Source: JAVZGQ01 sp039000685
GTDB lineage: Archaea; Aenigmatarchaeota; Aenigmatarchaeia; CG10238-14; SCSR01
Direction of reading: 5' to 3'
NCBI GenBank assembly: GCA_039000685.1
Contig: JAWBNW010000015.1
Coordinates: forward strand, 1-14,237
Length of the DNA stretch: 14,237 nt
Under the pieces are notes generated by a model. The model worked only from the letters and a program-made list of their open reading frames with translations, did no database searches and was not told the DNA's origin. This document shows positions 13,008-14,237 of the stretch, piece after piece. Every line of letters begins with the position of its first letter. The stretch's first letter is position 1. Both the position numbers and the translations under genes were made by a program.

Positions 13008-13069
13008 CTTTACCACCAGAAGTTAATAAAACTTTTTTCTGATAGAAAACCAATTAATCTATAGAGAAA

Positions 13070-13780
13070 ATGATAATAGCTGCAACTGGCGATGTTCATT
13101 CGCCACGCTACTTTGAAGATTTTGTTAAGGCTGTTGATGCTCTTAGAGCTAAGCCTCAGCTCATGTTTTTGCTGGGCGATATGATAGACAGAGGCCAAAT
13201 AGAAGAATATGAAAGAGTTCTCAACGCTTTTTTTGGGAAAATTACTTGTCCCATCATAGCTTGCTTCGGGAACAATGAGTACAGCGAGTTGAGAGAGCAG
13301 ATAAAACAAAAGTACAAAGAGGTGAAGTTCTTGGACGATGAGGCCACTGTGATGCAAGTTGGTTCCCTTAGCGTGGGGATAATAGGAACAACTGGAAGTT
13401 TGGACGAGCCTACTAGGTGGCAAAAGGTAAACATCCCAAACATAGAGAACATCTACCGCTCTAGGGTTGCTCTGGTGGACAACCTGCTCCAGAGGATGAG
13501 GACAGACATCTCAATTCTCATGATTCATTACGCACCAACCTACAAGATCCTTGAAGGAGAAAACCCAAATTTCTACAAGAACATGGGTTCGATAGCCTAC
13601 GAGCAAGTTTTGATAAACAGAAAGCCGACCTTAGTCTTGACAGGCCACTCCCATAGAGGCTTAAAGAGCAGTTGGATAGATACAGTGCCTATATTCAACG
13701 TGGCTTTACCCTTGAACAAGCAAATTGTAATCATAGACACGGAAAAGGATTTGAAGCCAGGGATTGCAAGGTTCATCTAG
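13070..13780 (+). CDS. Calcineurin-like metallophosphoesterase
   Basis: A 236-residue cytoplasmic enzyme with the dinuclear-metal phosphoesterase fold. Motifs in order: GDVHS (D8, H10), GDMIDRG (D37), GNNEY (N68), IHYAPT (H153) and GHSHRG (H193, H195), which together supply the two metal sites. The usual GNHE reads GNNE, so the catalytic-support histidine is replaced by Asn69. Length suits the small archaeal phosphodiesterase group related to YfcE/MJ0936-type proteins. The substrate is not predictable. Upstream the promoter is weaker than for neighbours; AGTTAATAAAAC at 13021-13032 is the best candidate. Its 3' end overlaps the next minus-strand gene by 8 bases. Confidence 0.9.
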   Translation: MIIAATGDVHSPRYFEDFVKAVDALRAKPQLMFLLGDMIDRGQIEEYERVLNAFFGKITCPIIACFGNNEYSELREQIKQKYKEVKFLDDEATVMQVGSLSVGIIGTTGSLDEPTRWQKVNIPNIENIYRSRVALVDNLLQRMRTDISILMIHYAPTYKILEGENPNFYKNMGSIAYEQVLINRKPTLVLTGHSHRGLKSSWIDTVPIFNVALPLNKQIVIIDTEKDLKPGIARFI

Positions 13781-14057
13781 TCTTTTTCAAGAGCTTGGAA
13801 ATTTTGTTCTTTAAGTGGCAAAACAGATCATTGGCCATCGTGCCTAGGCTTATGTTTAGCAGAGCAGCCTGGCCTGTCAAACTTGCGAAAAAAGCACCCA
13901 CTACTCCAAGATAGGCATGATGGATTTTGATCTTCTTCCTACCGTTTGCTATGAAGAGCCTAAGCTTTGGAAAATTTCTTGTCACAAGCTCTGTGATTAT
14001 AAAGCCTAGGCTGAAGATTATAAGGTCAAACTGAAAGCTTTCAGCTAAACCTATCAT
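13773..14057 (-). CDS. Small membrane protein with HHxYLG motif
   Basis: A 94-residue protein with hydrophobic segments at about 8-24 and 48-70. Between them is a basic stretch, GRKKIKIHHAYLG, with a histidine pair. A GTMANDLFCHL segment follows, then a basic tail. The HH-x-x-x-G plus later ND/H arrangement recalls small archaeal and phage membrane proteins with a conserved histidine-rich centre, but I cannot name the family. ATG 14057 is supported by an ATTTAA box about 26-30 bases upstream. The stop overlaps the end of the convergent phosphoesterase gene by 8 bases. Function is unknown. Confidence 0.65.
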   Translation of the reverse strand: MIGLAESFQFDLIIFSLGFIITELVTRNFPKLRLFIANGRKKIKIHHAYLGVVGAFFASLTGQAALLNISLGTMANDLFCHLKNKISKLLKKTR

Positions 14058-14080
14058 TTTAATAAAATTGGTTTTTTGAG

Positions 14081-14096
14081 ATATTAAATTTAAAGT
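14081..14096 (-). promoter_or_regulatory. TATA-like box for the 94-residue membrane protein
   Basis: The minus strand reads CTTTAAATTTAATAT, with the TTTAAT part centred about 26-30 bases before the ATG at 14057. Confidence 0.4.
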
Positions 14097-14134
14097 TAAA
14101 ATTTACCTTTTTCCATAACCTGATAGTAGTAAAG

Positions 14135-14143
14135 GATTTAAAG
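14135..14143 (+). promoter_or_regulatory. TATA box for the last gene
   Basis: GATTTAAAG is centred exactly 26 bases before the ATG at 14165, the same sequence and spacing as at the surface-protein gene. Confidence 0.5.
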
Positions 14144-14164
14144 TTAATTGTTTATTGAAATAGT

Positions 14165-14237
14165 ATGGCAGAAGAAAGAGACTGGAAAGATTGTTTGAAT
14201 GAAGCTGATAGAGAAATCTTAGCTCAGCTTTTGGATT
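14165..14237 (+). CDS. Start of an unidentified gene, cut by the window edge
   Basis: The first 24 codons are present (MAEERDWKDCLNEADREILA, then QLLD), open to the window edge. The start is an ATG with a well-placed TATA box and no Shine-Dalgarno sequence. The N-terminus is acidic and probably helical. It is too short to assign. Confidence 0.6.
   Translation, partial: MAEERDWKDCLNEADREILAQLLD

Noticed and set aside
13010..13423. Minus-strand open frame opposite the phosphoesterase
   Set aside because: It is antisense to conserved metal-binding motifs, has irregular composition and covers the promoter region of the real gene.
1..14237. tRNA, rRNA, CRISPR and insertion-sequence search by eye
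   Set aside because: No T-loop-like GGTTCRA with matching acceptor stem, no regularly spaced repeats, and no transposase or terminal inverted repeats were found in the gaps.

Overview
The window is chromosomal DNA of an archaeon. An archaeal Sm-like protein, ribosomal protein S8e, an archaeal-type class I release factor (aRF1) and a ValRS of the archaeal lineage are all present. The sequence is AT-rich and tightly packed. Many genes have a TTTAAA-type TATA box centred about 26 bases before the start codon, which implies leaderless transcripts. The small genes, the short VIT-like transporter and the Cys-rich surface protein with repeated modules fit a small-genome, DPANN-like archaeon, possibly of the Aenigmarchaeota type. 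That placement is inference; no rRNA is present to test it.

Layout. Bases 64-288 (-) encode an Lsm protein, divergent from a VTT/DedA-like membrane protein (364-813), ribosomal protein S8e (854-1240) and an MFS permease (1276-2610). Bases 2552-4242 hold three small unrecognised membrane proteins and a TatD-family nuclease. Bases 4324-8816 form a minus-strand block: a free-standing LAGLIDADG endonuclease, then ValRS, whose start lies inside the 3' end of the endonuclease gene, then aRF1. Next come a HAD hydrolase (-), a compact VIT/CCC1-like transporter (+) and an unrecognised acidic protein (10131-11237, +). A Cys-rich surface protein (11280-12977, -), a metallophosphoesterase (13070-13780, +), a small membrane protein (13773-14057, -) and the first codons of another gene (14165 onward, +) close the window.

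How the genes fit together. S8e, aRF1 and ValRS serve translation and Lsm serves RNA metabolism. They sit near each other but are mostly separate transcription units; only the endonuclease and ValRS are clearly coupled. The other genes look like single-gene units, not a pathway or defence island.

The most striking observation is in aRF1. The catalytic GGQ motif, normally invariant in class I release factors, reads GGM, encoded by an unambiguous ATG, while the stop-decoding motifs NIKS and YxCxxxF and the flanking residues are intact. The second is the homing endonuclease against valS. The first 40 or so ValRS codons share the very low GC of the endonuclease gene, as if that end had been replaced together with the insertion. 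No tRNA, rRNA, CRISPR array, IS element or intein was found.
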